DNA of 64,000 bases from Forficula auricularia (taxonomy: Eukaryota > Arthropoda > Insecta > Dermaptera > Forficulidae): positions 229,800 through 293,799 of the forward strand of contig JALMQS010000915.1 in the NCBI GenBank assembly GCA_024734495.1, written 5' to 3'. Made by a program: the position numbers and the translations under genes. This document shows positions 63,891 through 64,000 of this stretch, piece by piece. The notes beneath the pieces are model-generated. The model was not told the DNA's origin. It saw only the letters and a list, made by a program, of their open reading frames with translations, and did no database searches. Each line of letters begins with the position of its first letter. Position 1 is the first letter of the stretch.

Positions 63891-64000
63891 CATGATTCAA
63901 CTTAATTGTCCTAAAATAATAATGATAAAATATTTAATTATTGAATAAATAATTTAATAATAATTATTACTATATATGTTTGTCTAGATTAATTTGTAAC

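Overview
The window looks like a repeat-rich stretch of an arthropod nuclear genome, most likely an insect. The signs are high AT content, spliced genes with GT-AG introns, tandem C2H2 zinc-finger arrays, a mellifera-type mariner, Jockey- and RTE-like LINE remnants, Helitron ends, hAT and piggyBac-like ends, and many foldback elements. One 100-N assembly gap lies at 14841-14940. The species cannot be named from the sequence alone.

The backbone is a family of five related zinc-finger loci. Copies C (19214-24548, +) and D (34121-39030, +) are intact three-exon genes. In both, exon 1 is 46 nt, exon 2 is 144 nt and encodes a C2HC-type finger, and a long exon 3 carries an N-terminal finger plus nine tandem fingers; splice phases agree throughout. 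Copy A (8307-8799, -) is cut off at both ends. Copy B (14986-15769, +) is frameshifted and adjoins the assembly gap. Copy E (about 48130-49972, -, with a probable decayed exon 1 at 53065-53107) is a larger, degenerate 84-bp finger array with an in-frame stop and several frameshifts. C and D are recent segmental duplicates, so each serves as the empty-site control for insertions in the other. That comparison exposes an 841-bp solo LTR (CCTG duplication), a 2.6-kb hAT-like composite (8-bp duplication), a Jockey fragment and a MITE. The only other clear cellular gene is a leucine-rich-repeat protein at 61985-63001 (-).

The left edge (1-378) holds the end of an ORF made of about 46-residue helical repeats that resemble TALE-like repeats in layout. 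A 1.44-kb terminal-inverted-repeat transposon with seven subterminal repeats and its own 234-residue ORF is inserted exactly there. Between the zinc-finger genes lie nested mobile elements: Helitron ends with a conserved hairpin and CTRR terminus, a 935-bp TRIM-type LTR element with near-identical LTRs, a full-length mariner with an uninterrupted DD34D transposase, truncated LINEs, and several foldback families.

The most unusual recurring signal is a hammerhead-ribozyme-like core (CTGANGA, stem II, GAAAC, GTC). It occurs eight times in good form and once decayed, in five structurally similar elements (14.2, 20.3, 50.5-51.2, 53.5 and 56.2-56.7 kb). Stem sequences differ between elements but keep their pairing. 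Most copies sit as inverted pairs in long foldbacks, and one foldback (56186-56708) has a 12-bp target-site duplication, which fits target-primed retrotransposition of the Penelope-like type rather than cut-and-paste movement. At 55740-58620 there is also a tandem array of exon-like units, each with acceptor- and donor-like sites, downstream of a TATA/initiator-like sequence.
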